Shown: piece after piece, positions 34,520-43,909 of the stretch
Position numbering within the stretch: the first letter of the stretch is position 1
Layout of the letters: each line of letters begins with the position of its first letter
Made by a program: the position numbers and the translations under genes
From: Colwellia chukchiensis
GTDB lineage: Bacteria; Pseudomonadota; Gammaproteobacteria; Enterobacterales; Alteromonadaceae
Assembly: GCF_002104455.1 (NCBI RefSeq)
Contig: NZ_NBOC01000003.1
Coordinates: 210,738-274,737, forward strand
Reading direction: 5' to 3'
DNA: 64,000 bases
Notes under the pieces: model-generated
Database searches by the model: none
Seen by the model: only the letters and a program-made list of their open reading frames with translations
What the model was told of the DNA's origin: nothing

Positions 34520-34748
34520 AAAGGCTTCCTTAATTTAATAACGGCTTAAAATAACAAATTAATACTAACTCGCCTAGCAATCTGCGCTGATTGGTCATTA
34601 TTTGTCGTCAATCCGCACGGTACAAGGGCAATTGGCGAATTTATCCAACTAGCACTGGCGTCAAATGACAGAGCAGAGTAAAATAGCCATACTTGAGTAA
34701 ATTAGTCGGGTATTGAAATTCAAACCCAGTAGCAAAGAGTAAAATAGT

Positions 34749-35330
34749 ATGAATATTAATATTTCAGAAACTGCACAAGCACATTTTGTAAAACTACTTT
34801 CTCAGCAAGCTGAAGGTACCAGTATCCGCGTGTTTGTTGTTAACCCGGGCACAGCTAGCGCAGAATGTGGTGTGTCATACTGTCCAGCTGATGCCGTGGA
34901 AGCTGACGATATCGAGCTAAAATACGAACATTTTTCTGCCTACATAGATGCCGACAGTAAGCCATTTTTAGAAGAGGCTGAAATTGACTTCACCACAGAT
35001 CAAATGGGCTCGCAGCTAACTTTAAAAGCACCTAATGCAAAACTGCGTAAAGTCGCGGACGATGCGCCGTTATTTGATCGCGTAGATTATTTTCTTAAAG
35101 CTGAAGTCAACCCACAACTTGCTGGCCATGGCGGTGAATGTACCCTGATGGATATTACCGAAGACGGTTATGCGGTATTACAATTTGGCGGTGGCTGTAA
35201 TGGCTGTGCGCAAATTGATGTTACAGTGAAAGATGGTATTGAACGCCAGTTAATTGAAATCATGGGTGATGAAATTAAAGGCGTGCGCGATATGACCGAG
35301 CATCAGCGTGGCGAGCACTCTTATTACTAA
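34749..35330 (+). CDS. nfuA: Fe-S biogenesis scaffold/carrier NfuA
   Basis: This 193-aa protein has a degenerate A-type N-terminal domain and a C-terminal Nfu domain with the cluster-binding CxxC in [20 protein letters not shown]. NfuA carries 4Fe-4S clusters to target proteins, especially under stress. It lies near bioH and comF as in other gammaproteobacteria. The 229-bp gap upstream (34520-34748) serves as a divergent promoter region; I see no clear regulator site in it. Confidence 0.96.
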   Translation: MNINISETAQAHFVKLLSQQAEGTSIRVFVVNPGTASAECGVSYCPADAVEADDIELKYEHFSAYIDADSKPFLEEAEIDFTTDQMGSQLTLKAPNAKLRKVADDAPLFDRVDYFLKAEVNPQLAGHGGECTLMDITEDGYAVLQFGGGCNGCAQIDVTVKDGIERQLIEIMGDEIKGVRDMTEHQRGEHSYY

Positions 35331-35340
35331 ACATATTTAA

Positions 35341-35577
35341 ATGTCTTTATTAGAAAAGTTAGGTCAAGATCCACAGCGTAGCATGCGACGCTTTCTTTGT
35401 GGACTTGGCCTTTTTATTTTTGGGCTAGGCATGATATTCATTGGTTATTATCACAGCCACCTCTGGCAGATTATCGGTTTAGCGGTTATCGCCTTGGCAA
35501 TCCTTATAGCCAGCTTTGGTTACATTGGTTTGTTCGCCAATCGTTTATACCACCTGTTAAATCGCCACAAACATTAA
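35341..35577 (+). CDS. Small membrane protein downstream of nfuA (78 aa)
   Basis: Two hydrophobic helices, FLCGLGLFIFGLGMIFIGYY and IIGLAVIALAILIASFGYIG, are flanked by basic ends. It starts 10 bases after nfuA and is probably co-transcribed. No family function is known to me. A shadow frame covers the same region but lacks these membrane features. Confidence 0.75.
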   Translation: MSLLEKLGQDPQRSMRRFLCGLGLFIFGLGMIFIGYYHSHLWQIIGLAVIALAILIASFGYIGLFANRLYHLLNRHKH

Positions 35578-35621
35578 CGCCCTTACAGAGACGTATCGCA
35601 GCTATCGCACGATAACGGCAC

Positions 35622-36953
35622 TTACATGTTATGGCGATTACCTTGATAGTGTATTGCCAATGTTAGCCCTCGCGCCAACATAAACACTGAAAACGCCGCC
35701 CACAAGCCATGATTACCATAATCTTGCAATAACCACCAAACGGGAAAGAAACAGCCAAAAGTGGCGATTAACATACTGTTACGCATAATATCAGCCTGCA
35801 TCAGGCCAACATAGACACCATCGTATAAATAACACCAGCATGCTAGCAAGGGCAATGCTATCAGCCAAAACAAATGTCGTTGTGCATAACTAACCACGCT
35901 GGTGATATCAGAGATCATAACAATAAAGTAATCGCCAAGTAGGTAAAATAACAGGCTATAGCTCACCGCAAATAAACCAGTCCATAACAAGGCAATATTG
36001 ACACTGACAAAAATCGCTTGCCGATTATTTTCTCCTTTCGCTTTACCTACCATGACTTCGGCGGCATTAGCTACACCGTCTAAGCCAAAGGAGATCAACA
36101 TTAAAAAGTTCATGAGTATCGCATTGGCAGCGATGACATCATCACCAAGGCGCGCACCTTGAAAGGTCATAAAAATAAAGCAAATTTCTAAACAAAGTGT
36201 GCGGATTAAAATATCGCGATTAAGCTTGAAGTAACTCAGCAATGCTGAACGTTCGAACAACTCAGTCATGAGCTGTTGCGCGGAACTAAACAAGCCAGTA
36301 AAGCGTTGCTTATAGTGACGCAATATCATTGTTAAACCGAGCAGCAGGCCACTATATTCTGCGATCAAGGTGGCGGCAGCGACACCCTTGACCTGCCAAC
36401 CAAAGCCAATAACAAACAATAAATCTAGCACTAGGTTAATCAAGTTAGTGGCTATAATTAGCCACATCACCACTTTCGCTTGATGATTACCCAGCAGCCA
36501 ACCTAAGATCACCAAATTGGCCAAAGCCGCAGGTAGGCCCCAAACACGAATTTCGCTGTATTGACGCGCGTAAAGCTGCACTTCACTCGAACCACCTGCC
36601 AAAGACAGCGCCACATCGATATACAAGCTTTGCAGCACAATAACTGCCAAGCCGATAGCTAACGCAACGATTATGCCACGCAATAACACTAAGTTATTTA
36701 ATTGTTGATTTTGCTGACCAAAAGCTTGTGCTGATAAGCCTGTGGTAGACATGCGTAAAAAACCGCACAACCAAGTCACTGCGGTAATAATCATGGCGCC
36801 AACAGTACTACCACCAAGATAATAAGCATGCTCAAGGTGACCAATAACTGCGGTATCAATTAACCCTAACAAAGGTGCCGTGATATTTGACAATATCATG
36901 GGCAATGCCAAAATAAATAACTGCTTATGACGTTCTAAATCATTAAATTTCAA
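35622..36953 (-). CDS. dinF: MATE family efflux transporter, DinF type
   Basis: This 443-aa protein has twelve likely membrane helices. The N-terminal segment ALPMILSNITAPLLGLIDTAVIGHLEHAYYLGGSTVGAMI and the GFLRMSTTGLSAQAFG that follows are characteristic of DinF-type MATE exporters. These expel organic cations or toxic compounds using Na+ or H+. In E. coli dinF sits next to lexA and is SOS-induced. Here it is 10 kb from lexA and I see no LexA box in its short upstream region. Confidence 0.88.
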   Translation of the reverse strand: MKFNDLERHKQLFILALPMILSNITAPLLGLIDTAVIGHLEHAYYLGGSTVGAMIITAVTWLCGFLRMSTTGLSAQAFGQQNQQLNNLVLLRGIIVALAIGLAVIVLQSLYIDVALSLAGGSSEVQLYARQYSEIRVWGLPAALANLVILGWLLGNHQAKVVMWLIIATNLINLVLDLLFVIGFGWQVKGVAAATLIAEYSGLLLGLTMILRHYKQRFTGLFSSAQQLMTELFERSALLSYFKLNRDILIRTLCLEICFIFMTFQGARLGDDVIAANAILMNFLMLISFGLDGVANAAEVMVGKAKGENNRQAIFVSVNIALLWTGLFAVSYSLLFYLLGDYFIVMISDITSVVSYAQRHLFWLIALPLLACWCYLYDGVYVGLMQADIMRNSMLIATFGCFFPVWWLLQDYGNHGLWAAFSVFMLARGLTLAIHYQGNRHNM

Positions 36954-37052
36954 AAAAGCCGCCTTTTATTGGCAAATGAACTGTAAAATTACGCCTAAAA
37001 GCGCTATTTTAAGCAGGCGCCCAAACCCTACAAATGTTTTAGGAAGATTACC

Positions 37053-38102
37053 ATGAAAACCTTCTTGTTGGCAGCCTTGTGTTATTGTGTTCACCTCAGT
37101 AGTTTTGCCACCGTTATCCTACAATATCATCACGTTAGCGAAACAACACCAGCCAGTACCAGTATTTCGCCGCAACAGTTTTCCAAACATATGCAATACC
37201 TAAAAGATAATAACTTTAAGGTTATTGCCTTGTCGGAATTAATGCAGGCACTTAAGCAACAACAACCTTTACCCGATAAATCTGTGGTGATCACCTTTGA
37301 TGATGCTTATTTAGACATACTCACTAATGGTAAACCGATTTTAGATAAATTTGGCTATCCATTTACCATATTTATTAACCCCGGCATCGTTGAGCACAGC
37401 ACTGGCCAGTATCTTTCATGGCAACAACTTAAAGCCATGGCAGACGATGGCGTTATTATTGCCAATCACGGTATGGAGCATGACTCACTCGCACGCATTC
37501 CTGAGGGCATGAGCCAACAACAGTGGCTTGCGCAAAACCGCAAATCTTTGCTAGCAGCCGAGAAAATGATTGAACAACATACTGGACAAAGTTGGCGTTA
37601 TTTTGCCTACCCTTATGGTGAATACAGCCCTGAAATTCAACAGTGGGTATTAGACAATAACTTTGTTGCTTTTTCGCAGCAATCAGGTGCGGTTGGCCTT
37701 GCTACTGACCTAAGCAGCATTCCTCGTTTTCCGGCTTCTCAACCTTATGATCAAATAGCCAGCTTGCGCGATAAGCTCAACTCTTTGCCGTTTAACATTC
37801 ATCTTGATGCGGAAAATCAAAAAACCATTTTTCTCCAAGGGGAATCTCGCTCGATTACCTTCAATATCGAGGTTGACGACTTTTACCCGGAACAACTAAA
37901 TTGCTACATCTCTGGCTTAGGTCGCCAAAAAATTACCTGGCAAGGGGATGAAATGTTTACCATTAAATACAGCGCGCCTTTACCCACAGGCCGCGTACGC
38001 TGCAACTGTACAGCCCCTAGTATTAGTGAACCGGGGCGTTATTATTGGTATTCAAAACCATGGTTTGTATTAAAAGCCAGTGGACAGTGGTACCCACTTT
38101 AA
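37053..38102 (+). CDS. Exported polysaccharide deacetylase (NodB-type)
   Basis: The product is 349 aa. A signal peptide (FLLAALCYCVHLSSFA) is followed by VILQYHHVSETTPAST. The NodB domain has VVITFDDAYLDI (catalytic Asp and metal Asp), ANHGMEHDSLARIP (metal-binding His) and YFAYPYGEYSPEI. A C-terminal beta-rich domain of about 110 residues has no assigned role. It probably removes N-acetyl groups from a cell-surface or exopolysaccharide, like the N-terminal domain of PgaB. Confidence 0.87.
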   Translation: MKTFLLAALCYCVHLSSFATVILQYHHVSETTPASTSISPQQFSKHMQYLKDNNFKVIALSELMQALKQQQPLPDKSVVITFDDAYLDILTNGKPILDKFGYPFTIFINPGIVEHSTGQYLSWQQLKAMADDGVIIANHGMEHDSLARIPEGMSQQQWLAQNRKSLLAAEKMIEQHTGQSWRYFAYPYGEYSPEIQQWVLDNNFVAFSQQSGAVGLATDLSSIPRFPASQPYDQIASLRDKLNSLPFNIHLDAENQKTIFLQGESRSITFNIEVDDFYPEQLNCYISGLGRQKITWQGDEMFTIKYSAPLPTGRVRCNCTAPSISEPGRYYWYSKPWFVLKASGQWYPL

Positions 38103-38127
38103 TAACCGTTTCACTACCTTAACTTAA

Positions 38128-38156
38128 GTGGCGCTTAATAAAGTGCCACAATTTTT
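38128..38156 (+). terminator. Rho-independent terminator after the deacetylase gene
   Basis: GTGGCGCTT and AAGTGCCAC pair (one G-U wobble) around AATA and are followed by AATTTTT. It overlaps the last codons of the convergent sco gene. Confidence 0.65.
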
Positions 38157-38794
38157 GCAAAGTCACTCAGTAATTTATCTGGTTCAATTACAGGTAACTC
38201 TGCTAACGCCTGCTTAGGCTTAAATATTGCCTCTATTTTACCATCGGGGTTGATCAACACTAACGAAGCGCTATGGTCAACCAAATAATTACTGACACTA
38301 GCCCCGTGTCGGGCTAAGTCCTCTGCTTGTGCCTCAGGCTCGGTTATGGCATACATTAAGCCTAAGTTGCGCGCAAAAGGCACCAGTGCTCCATGGTCGC
38401 CGCGCAAGGCCTTAAATTCAGGATTAAAGTAAGCGATATAACTCGCTAGCTTCTCTTGGCTATCACGGGCCGGATCAACAGACACTAATAACACTTGGTT
38501 ATTATCGGTAATAGCCTGTAAATCATCATAAATAAAATTTAACTCTTGTAAGGTGGTTGGGCAAACATCTGGGCAAGAGGTATAGCCAAAAAACACCCAA
38601 CTCCACTTTCCAGTAAGTGCAGCATTATTAAATGGCTGGCCAAGATGATCATGCAATTGAAACGTGTCTATGTCGCGTGCTTGTTGATAATGCAGGGCAA
38701 ATTCGGCTGGTGCTTTCTTGTTAAGCTGTGAAAAGAACAGCCCGCCAGCGACAAGCGCACCGAGCGCAACAATCAAGGTAATAATCTTTTGCAT
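38135..38794 (-). CDS. SCO1/SenC family copper chaperone
   Basis: This 219-aa protein is anchored by an N-terminal membrane helix. Its thioredoxin fold carries the copper-binding CPDVC (GYTSCPDVCPTTLQEL) and a distal His in YLVDHSASLVLI. It delivers copper to the CuA site of cytochrome oxidase subunit II. It is the last gene of the oxidase assembly run, and its start overlaps the ctaB stop by one base. Confidence 0.93.
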   Translation of the reverse strand: MQKIITLIVALGALVAGGLFFSQLNKKAPAEFALHYQQARDIDTFQLHDHLGQPFNNAALTGKWSWVFFGYTSCPDVCPTTLQELNFIYDDLQAITDNNQVLLVSVDPARDSQEKLASYIAYFNPEFKALRGDHGALVPFARNLGLMYAITEPEAQAEDLARHGASVSNYLVDHSASLVLINPDGKIEAIFKPKQALAELPVIEPDKLLSDFAKIVALY

Positions 38795-39711
38795 CAGCCA
38801 GCCACCGGTAGTAAATAGTGATCAAGTAACAAAATAATAAATAGCACCATTAAATGCACAATCGAAAACTTAAAGGTATCCATCGCTGTTTCTTTATCGG
38901 CATTAAATTTAAGTTTCCAAGCGTAGGCAAAAAAGATCAAATTTAATACCACAGCGCCAATTAAATACAGCCAATTACTCATGCCCACTAAATAGGGCAG
39001 TAAACTCACCACAAATAACAGCACGGTATAAAGCAATATTTGCGTTTTGGTAAAGTTCACGCCATGGGTAACCGGCAACATAGGAATGTTCACTTTGGCA
39101 TAATCATCTTTACGGTGAATGGCGAGTGCCCAGAAATGCGGCGGCGTCCAGGTAAAAATAATCAACACCAATAATAACGCATTAGGGTGAATTTCATTGG
39201 TCATGGCAGTCCAGCCGAGTAAGGGTGGAATAGCCCCTGCTAAGCCACCAATAGTGATATTTTGCGGCGTGGCACGCTTTAAATACATGGTATAAATAAA
39301 GCTATAACCGACTAGGCCAGCCAAGGTTAACCAAGCGGTTAATGGATTAACAAAACTGTATAAAACTACAAAACCTGAAACCGCCAATGTGATGGCAAAC
39401 ACAGAGGCATTTCGAGCGCTTAATCGACCATTGGGCAATGGACGGTTATGCGTGCGACCCATTTCACTGTCAATACGCTCATCAACAATATGATTGATTG
39501 CCGCAGCAGCGGAGGATAGCAAGCCAATACCTAACATCGACGGCACTAACACCTGCCACGGAATAATGCCTGGCACAGATAAGCACATACCCACTAAAGC
39601 AGTTAATACCAATAACGCAACGACGCGGGGCTTAGTGATCTCGTAATAATCACGCCACATTGCCGTGCTTGCTACCCGATGACTTGCTGGTACTGTATTA
39701 CTTTGTCCCAT
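38794..39711 (-). CDS. ctaB: Protoheme IX farnesyltransferase (heme O synthase)
   Basis: This 305-aa UbiA-family membrane enzyme has the prenyl-diphosphate-binding [21 protein letters not shown] and the second acidic region [21 protein letters not shown]. It makes heme O from protoheme, which CtaA then turns into heme A. It sits between ctaA and sco in the oxidase assembly cluster. It is also called cyoE. Confidence 0.96.
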   Translation of the reverse strand: MGQSNTVPASHRVASTAMWRDYYEITKPRVVALLVLTALVGMCLSVPGIIPWQVLVPSMLGIGLLSSAAAAINHIVDERIDSEMGRTHNRPLPNGRLSARNASVFAITLAVSGFVVLYSFVNPLTAWLTLAGLVGYSFIYTMYLKRATPQNITIGGLAGAIPPLLGWTAMTNEIHPNALLLVLIIFTWTPPHFWALAIHRKDDYAKVNIPMLPVTHGVNFTKTQILLYTVLLFVVSLLPYLVGMSNWLYLIGAVVLNLIFFAYAWKLKFNADKETAMDTFKFSIVHLMVLFIILLLDHYLLPVAG

Positions 39712-39721
39712 ACTATGCCCC

Positions 39722-40729
39722 TTAAATTTTCCGCTTTAAACTATATGTCATGGTAATTAATGACAACATTAACATGGCTGCGACCACGTTGTGACTCACC
39801 GCAACACTCAGTGGCAGTGACAACCAAACATTACTGATCCCTAACGCCACTTGCACACTGAGTATAAATATGACGCTAGTGGCAACTTTTCTAAAAAAAG
39901 GTGATTGTGCTTGCCGGTAAACACTGACTGCTAACCACAATAAATATATAGTCGCAACTATCGCGCCAAAACGATGCATTACATGTATGGTTAAGCGCGA
40001 TGCATGGTCAAGATGACCAAATTCATAACTGTCTTTTTCTGGCGGGATCAGATCAAAGGCGTGCTCAAAATTGATTTGCTCTGCCCATCCGGCCTGACAA
40101 ATAGGTAGTTCAGTACAGGTAAGCGCAGCATAATTTGCTGCGGTCCAACCACCTAAGCCAATTTGCGCGGCTAAAATAAAAATACCAATAACCGCAAATT
40201 TCGCGTATTTCTTTAAAGCCATATCACCGCCGGGCACCCGATGATCGCGTAAACGCAAGTAGAGCAAAAACAATAAGCATAAAGTGGTAAAACCGCCAAG
40301 TAGGTGCCCCATCACCACCACAGGCATTAACTTCATGGTAACTGTCCACATACCCAGCGCCGCTTGAAATATCACCACCAGTAAAATTAATACTGGTAAG
40401 CCTACCGGCCCCCCTTGCGCGCGCTGCTTAATGGACAACAAAGCAATAGCTAAAATCAACAGGCCTAACGCCCCCGCAAAATACCTATGAATCATTTCAT
40501 TCCAAGCTTTATCCGCTTCAAGCGGGCGCTCAGGAAATGCTTGTTCTGCGGCAATAATTTGCGCACTGGTATTAGGCACTTTCAGCATACCATAACAACC
40601 CGGCCAATCCGGACAGCCTAATCCGGCATGAGTAAGCCGCGTATAAGCGCCTAAGCTAACGACAATTATGGCGAGTAAAATACTCACCAACACCAATGTT
40701 TTAATATTTGCTGAGCCTCGCGTTTTCAT
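39722..40729 (-). CDS. ctaA: Heme A synthase (COX15/CtaA)
   Basis: This 335-aa protein has eight likely membrane helices and the four heme-ligand histidines in pairs: [37 protein letters not shown] and [11 protein letters not shown], plus a late SHNVVAAML. It oxidises heme O to heme A for cytochrome aa3. The presence of ctaA shows that the oxidase uses heme A. The gene lies one base from the next assembly gene. Confidence 0.96.
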   Translation of the reverse strand: MKTRGSANIKTLVLVSILLAIIVVSLGAYTRLTHAGLGCPDWPGCYGMLKVPNTSAQIIAAEQAFPERPLEADKAWNEMIHRYFAGALGLLILAIALLSIKQRAQGGPVGLPVLILLVVIFQAALGMWTVTMKLMPVVVMGHLLGGFTTLCLLFLLYLRLRDHRVPGGDMALKKYAKFAVIGIFILAAQIGLGGWTAANYAALTCTELPICQAGWAEQINFEHAFDLIPPEKDSYEFGHLDHASRLTIHVMHRFGAIVATIYLLWLAVSVYRQAQSPFFRKVATSVIFILSVQVALGISNVWLSLPLSVAVSHNVVAAMLMLSLITMTYSLKRKI

Positions 40730-41290
40730 TTAACCGATCCTTGAATATTTAAGTAGTTTTTTAAAATCGGCCAAAATCGCTTTACCAAACTGGGGTAATT
40801 CTTCGGCATTTTTCGGTGGTACATGACTTAGAATCACATTACCTAAGGGGTCAACAATAAGTACTTGTGAATGGGTTATAACAGCCTTAGCCATCGCGGG
40901 CATAGATTCAAAGCGCCATTTATTGACTTGAATTTTTTCACTTTGGGTGGCGTTTAACGCGTGTTGGGTAAGGGCCACTGGCTTAACACGCGACATCTCT
41001 TTCCCCAGAGCTATGTAGGTATTATTGACACTGACTAGCGTATTTTCACATTGCTGATCACAGTGTGTTGGCAGGGTGTAAAGTAATAGCCATTGTTGCT
41101 GAAAGTCTTTATCAGCAAGGCCAAGCTCTGCTAAGGTTAGCTCATTCGCCAGCAACTGCCCCTGATTGGTCACGCCATAATTGAACCATTGTTGTTCTAG
41201 TGCCAATTTAGCCAAGACAATTGGCAAAATAAATATTGCCAATAGCATTAACATACTACGACGCGATTTATGTAATTTAGAAGCACTCAT
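40730..41290 (-). CDS. Membrane-anchored SCO-like cytochrome oxidase-associated protein
   Basis: This 186-aa protein has an N-terminal membrane helix (MLMLLAIFILPIVLAKLAL) and a periplasmic domain containing WLLLYTLPTHCDQQCENTL. The C-x-x-x-C resembles the SCO copper site within a thioredoxin-like setting, and VLIVDPLGNVILSH matches the fold's later strands. It is common in gammaproteobacterial oxidase clusters but not characterised to my knowledge. Copper handling or disulfide reduction during oxidase assembly is the likely role. Confidence 0.72.
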   Translation of the reverse strand: MSASKLHKSRRSMLMLLAIFILPIVLAKLALEQQWFNYGVTNQGQLLANELTLAELGLADKDFQQQWLLLYTLPTHCDQQCENTLVSVNNTYIALGKEMSRVKPVALTQHALNATQSEKIQVNKWRFESMPAMAKAVITHSQVLIVDPLGNVILSHVPPKNAEELPQFGKAILADFKKLLKYSRIG

Positions 41291-41295
41291 ACTCG

Positions 41296-42075
41296 CTAGC
41301 CTTTTCTTATTATTGTGTTGTCTTCGTCTCGCAGGTGGCGCTCATTAGCACTTGCTTTGAACGCCGCCCAAACCATTAAAATTAACCATGCACAAGCCAA
41401 ACTAAACCATTGAAAGGCATACGCTCGATGTTTTTCGGGCGGCATAACAATCGGTTGCCAGTTTTTTTCAAAGCCGATTGATTCTTTTGTATCTAAGTAA
41501 ACGACAAAGGGCAATAGCGGTTGAGTAATAAATGACGAAAACTTATCTAGCTCAATTTGTTGTATCCTTAACGGCCAGCTCACGTTAGTTAAGTCTTGCT
41601 CCTGCAATTGAATACCCACCTCAATTTCTCGAATATGCCCTGTGATAGTATGCTGCCCCGTTAACGGTAAAATTTCTGGTAACGCTTGGCGATCGACCGA
41701 GCCAGCAACCCAGCCTAAATTAACCAACACCGCCTGTTGGTTATGAGTCATAAATTGAAATACCCGATAGCCTAATCGACCGTTATTTAATTGATTATCG
41801 AGCAAAAATATTTTATCAGCGATAAATTCACCCGTGAGCGCAACGGGTAAGTCATTGATACCATCTTGCAGACCACTAATCGCCAATACTTGAGCTAAAG
41901 ACAAGGCCTGTTGCTGACTTAATTTACTGATCCGTTGCAGCCGCTGCTCTTTTTCTAAGGCACGAGATGATTGCCAAAATCCAAGCTTGATTAATAGCGA
42001 AAATACTAGCATGGTAAAGATAACCATCGGCCAGTTTAATTGTTTTATGTGCTGTTGGAATGAAACCAAATTCAT
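41296..42075 (-). CDS. SURF1 family oxidase assembly protein
   Basis: This 259-aa protein has the SURF1 layout: one N-terminal helix (WPMVIFTMLVFSLLIKLGFWQSSR, with the typical LGxWQ), a periplasmic domain with VLVNLGWVAGSVDRQALP, and a C-terminal helix preceded by HRAYAFQWFSLACAW. It assists heme A insertion into subunit I. It lies in the assembly run between the DUF2909 gene (opposite strand) and the SCO-like gene. Confidence 0.92.
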   Translation of the reverse strand: MNLVSFQQHIKQLNWPMVIFTMLVFSLLIKLGFWQSSRALEKEQRLQRISKLSQQQALSLAQVLAISGLQDGINDLPVALTGEFIADKIFLLDNQLNNGRLGYRVFQFMTHNQQAVLVNLGWVAGSVDRQALPEILPLTGQHTITGHIREIEVGIQLQEQDLTNVSWPLRIQQIELDKFSSFITQPLLPFVVYLDTKESIGFEKNWQPIVMPPEKHRAYAFQWFSLACAWLILMVWAAFKASANERHLRDEDNTIIRKG

Positions 42076-42126
42076 AGACTACCGCATGTTTGCTAACTAA
42101 AAACCGACTATAAAAGAGAGAGTGCT

Positions 42127-42336
42127 GTGTTAATAAAAGTAATTGTTGTTGGCCTTATCGCCGTTATGATTTATAACTTGTTTCGCGCCTTAATAATCAT
42201 GAACAAAAATGATCCTGGCCAAGTACCGATGTCAAAATATATTGGTCGCCGCGTTATCACCTCTGTGGTCATCATTTTATTGTTACTGCTTGGCATATTA
42301 ACCGGCCTGATCACACCAAACCCACGCCCCTATTAA
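42127..42336 (+). CDS. DUF2909 twin-transmembrane protein
   Basis: This 69-aa protein from a GTG start (behind GAGAGAG) has two helices: VIVVGLIAVMIYNLFRALIIM and VITSVVIILLLLLGILTGLI. It matches the small DUF2909 family that habitually occurs in cytochrome c oxidase loci. It is encoded on the opposite strand between surf1 and ctaE, as in other gammaproteobacteria. Function unknown; probably an oxidase assembly or stability factor. Confidence 0.85.
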   Translation: MLIKVIVVGLIAVMIYNLFRALIIMNKNDPGQVPMSKYIGRRVITSVVIILLLLLGILTGLITPNPRPY

Positions 42337-42398
42337 TAACAAACCTGAAAAGAACATGTGCCACTTATCACAAGTGACGCATGCTCATTAATTAGTCG

Positions 42399-43283
42399 CT
42401 AAATAATATAAACAAAAACAAACAGTAATACCCAAACTACATCAACAAAATGCCAGTACCAACTTGCGGCTTGAAAGGCAAAATGATTTTTCGGGGTAAA
42501 GTGGCCTTTAAAGACTCTGATCAACATCACCAACAGCATGATGGTACCTAAAGTCACATGCATACCGTGAAAGCCAGTTAATAAGTAAAAGGTATTCCCG
42601 TAAATACCACTGTCTAAATACAGTTTCATTTCATCGGCATAGCCGTGTGCATACTCTAAACCTTGGCAATAAAGAAACACACACCCTAATAACACGGTCA
42701 ACCCTAACCAAAACTTTAATAAACCACGTTTTTCTTGCTCTAAAGCAACATGAGCTAAATGTGCAGTAATGGAAGACGTTAGGAGTAAAATAGTATTAAT
42801 TAATGGCAAACCATACCAACCCATAGCAGTAGTTTCCGTGCCATCAGGAGTTTTAACGAGCGGCCAAGTTGCGGTAAACTCTGGCCACAAAATAGCGCCG
42901 GTTGCGGCATTATTACCCGCACCACCAAGCCAAGGCACAGCAAACGTGCGCGCATAGAGTAAAGCACCGAAAAATGCCGCAAAAAACATCACTTCTGAGA
43001 AAATAAACCAACTCATGCCCTGACGAAATGAGTTGTCCATTTGATGGCTATATTTTCCCGACATTGACTCGGTGATCACATTATTAAACCAGCCAAACAT
43101 CATATAAATAATCAAGGCAATTCCAGCCAATAACACCCAACCACCACCGCTGCTGTCTGGGTTATTTAAATTAGCAACATAATTGCCGGCACCTACTGCA
43201 ATTAAAAATAAAGCAATAGCGCCAACGATTGGCCACTTACTTTGTGCTGGTACATAATAACTTTCGTATTCTTTTGTGGTCAT
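42399..43283 (-). CDS. ctaE: Cytochrome c oxidase subunit III
   Basis: This 294-aa protein has seven likely membrane helices with the family motifs SEVMFFAAFFGALLYARTFAVPW, GFHGMHVTLGTIML and FQAASWYWHFVDVVWVLLFVFVYI. It is the lipid-binding core subunit that stabilises proton pumping by subunit I. It is downstream of ctaG in the order ctaC-ctaD-ctaG-ctaE. Confidence 0.97.
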   Translation of the reverse strand: MTTKEYESYYVPAQSKWPIVGAIALFLIAVGAGNYVANLNNPDSSGGGWVLLAGIALIIYMMFGWFNNVITESMSGKYSHQMDNSFRQGMSWFIFSEVMFFAAFFGALLYARTFAVPWLGGAGNNAATGAILWPEFTATWPLVKTPDGTETTAMGWYGLPLINTILLLTSSITAHLAHVALEQEKRGLLKFWLGLTVLLGCVFLYCQGLEYAHGYADEMKLYLDSGIYGNTFYLLTGFHGMHVTLGTIMLLVMLIRVFKGHFTPKNHFAFQAASWYWHFVDVVWVLLFVFVYII

Positions 43284-43312
43284 TGTTGTTCCCCTCAGTT
43301 AAGTGTAAACAC

Positions 43313-43909
43313 TTAAGAATCAACTGCGCTTGTAATATCGTACAGCGTGTAAGATAACGTAATGGTCGAAACGTCTTCTGGTAAATCCAAGTCAACATAA
43401 AACTGCAGCCCCATTTCCACGTCTTCACTGGCGTTTAGCGGTTGATTATTAAAACAAAAGCATTCTATCTTTTGAAAATAAATCGCTGCCTGCCCCGGTG
43501 AGACTGACGGTACTGCTTGGCCAACAATGGCGTTTGCAGATTGGTTTTTTGCGTAAAACTTAACCACTTTTCGTTCGCCTGGATGCACCTTTACTTCATT
43601 AATCATGGGCTCAAACTGCCAAGGAATGCCCTTAGCGGTTCGAGTCAAAAACTGCACCGTAATAGTACGTTCGCGATCAATACTGGTCGCGTTATAACGC
43701 GCTGCTACATTAGACGTTTTACCGTTTAAGCCGGTGATATCACAAAACACGTCATATAACGGCACCATCGCAAAGCCAAAACCAAACATGGCAAACACCA
43801 TCAGCATCAGTTTTTTTACTGTCTTTTTTACTGATGCGTCAGCAGCTTGTTGCTGTGTTTGCGTTGATAATGTCTTTTTGTCTGCGCCGTTAGTCATTTT
43901 TACGTCCAA
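43313..43909 (-). CDS. ctaG: Cytochrome c oxidase assembly protein CtaG (Cox11)
   Basis: This 198-aa protein has a single N-terminal helix (LMLMVFAMFGFGFAMVPLYDVFCDITGLNGK) carrying the conserved Cys of Cox11, and a periplasmic domain with the copper-binding pair IECFCFNNQ. It inserts copper into the CuB site of subunit I. It starts one base before the end of ctaD, so translation is coupled. Confidence 0.96.
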   Translation of the reverse strand: MDVKMTNGADKKTLSTQTQQQAADASVKKTVKKLMLMVFAMFGFGFAMVPLYDVFCDITGLNGKTSNVAARYNATSIDRERTITVQFLTRTAKGIPWQFEPMINEVKVHPGERKVVKFYAKNQSANAIVGQAVPSVSPGQAAIYFQKIECFCFNNQPLNASEDVEMGLQFYVDLDLPEDVSTITLSYTLYDITSAVDS

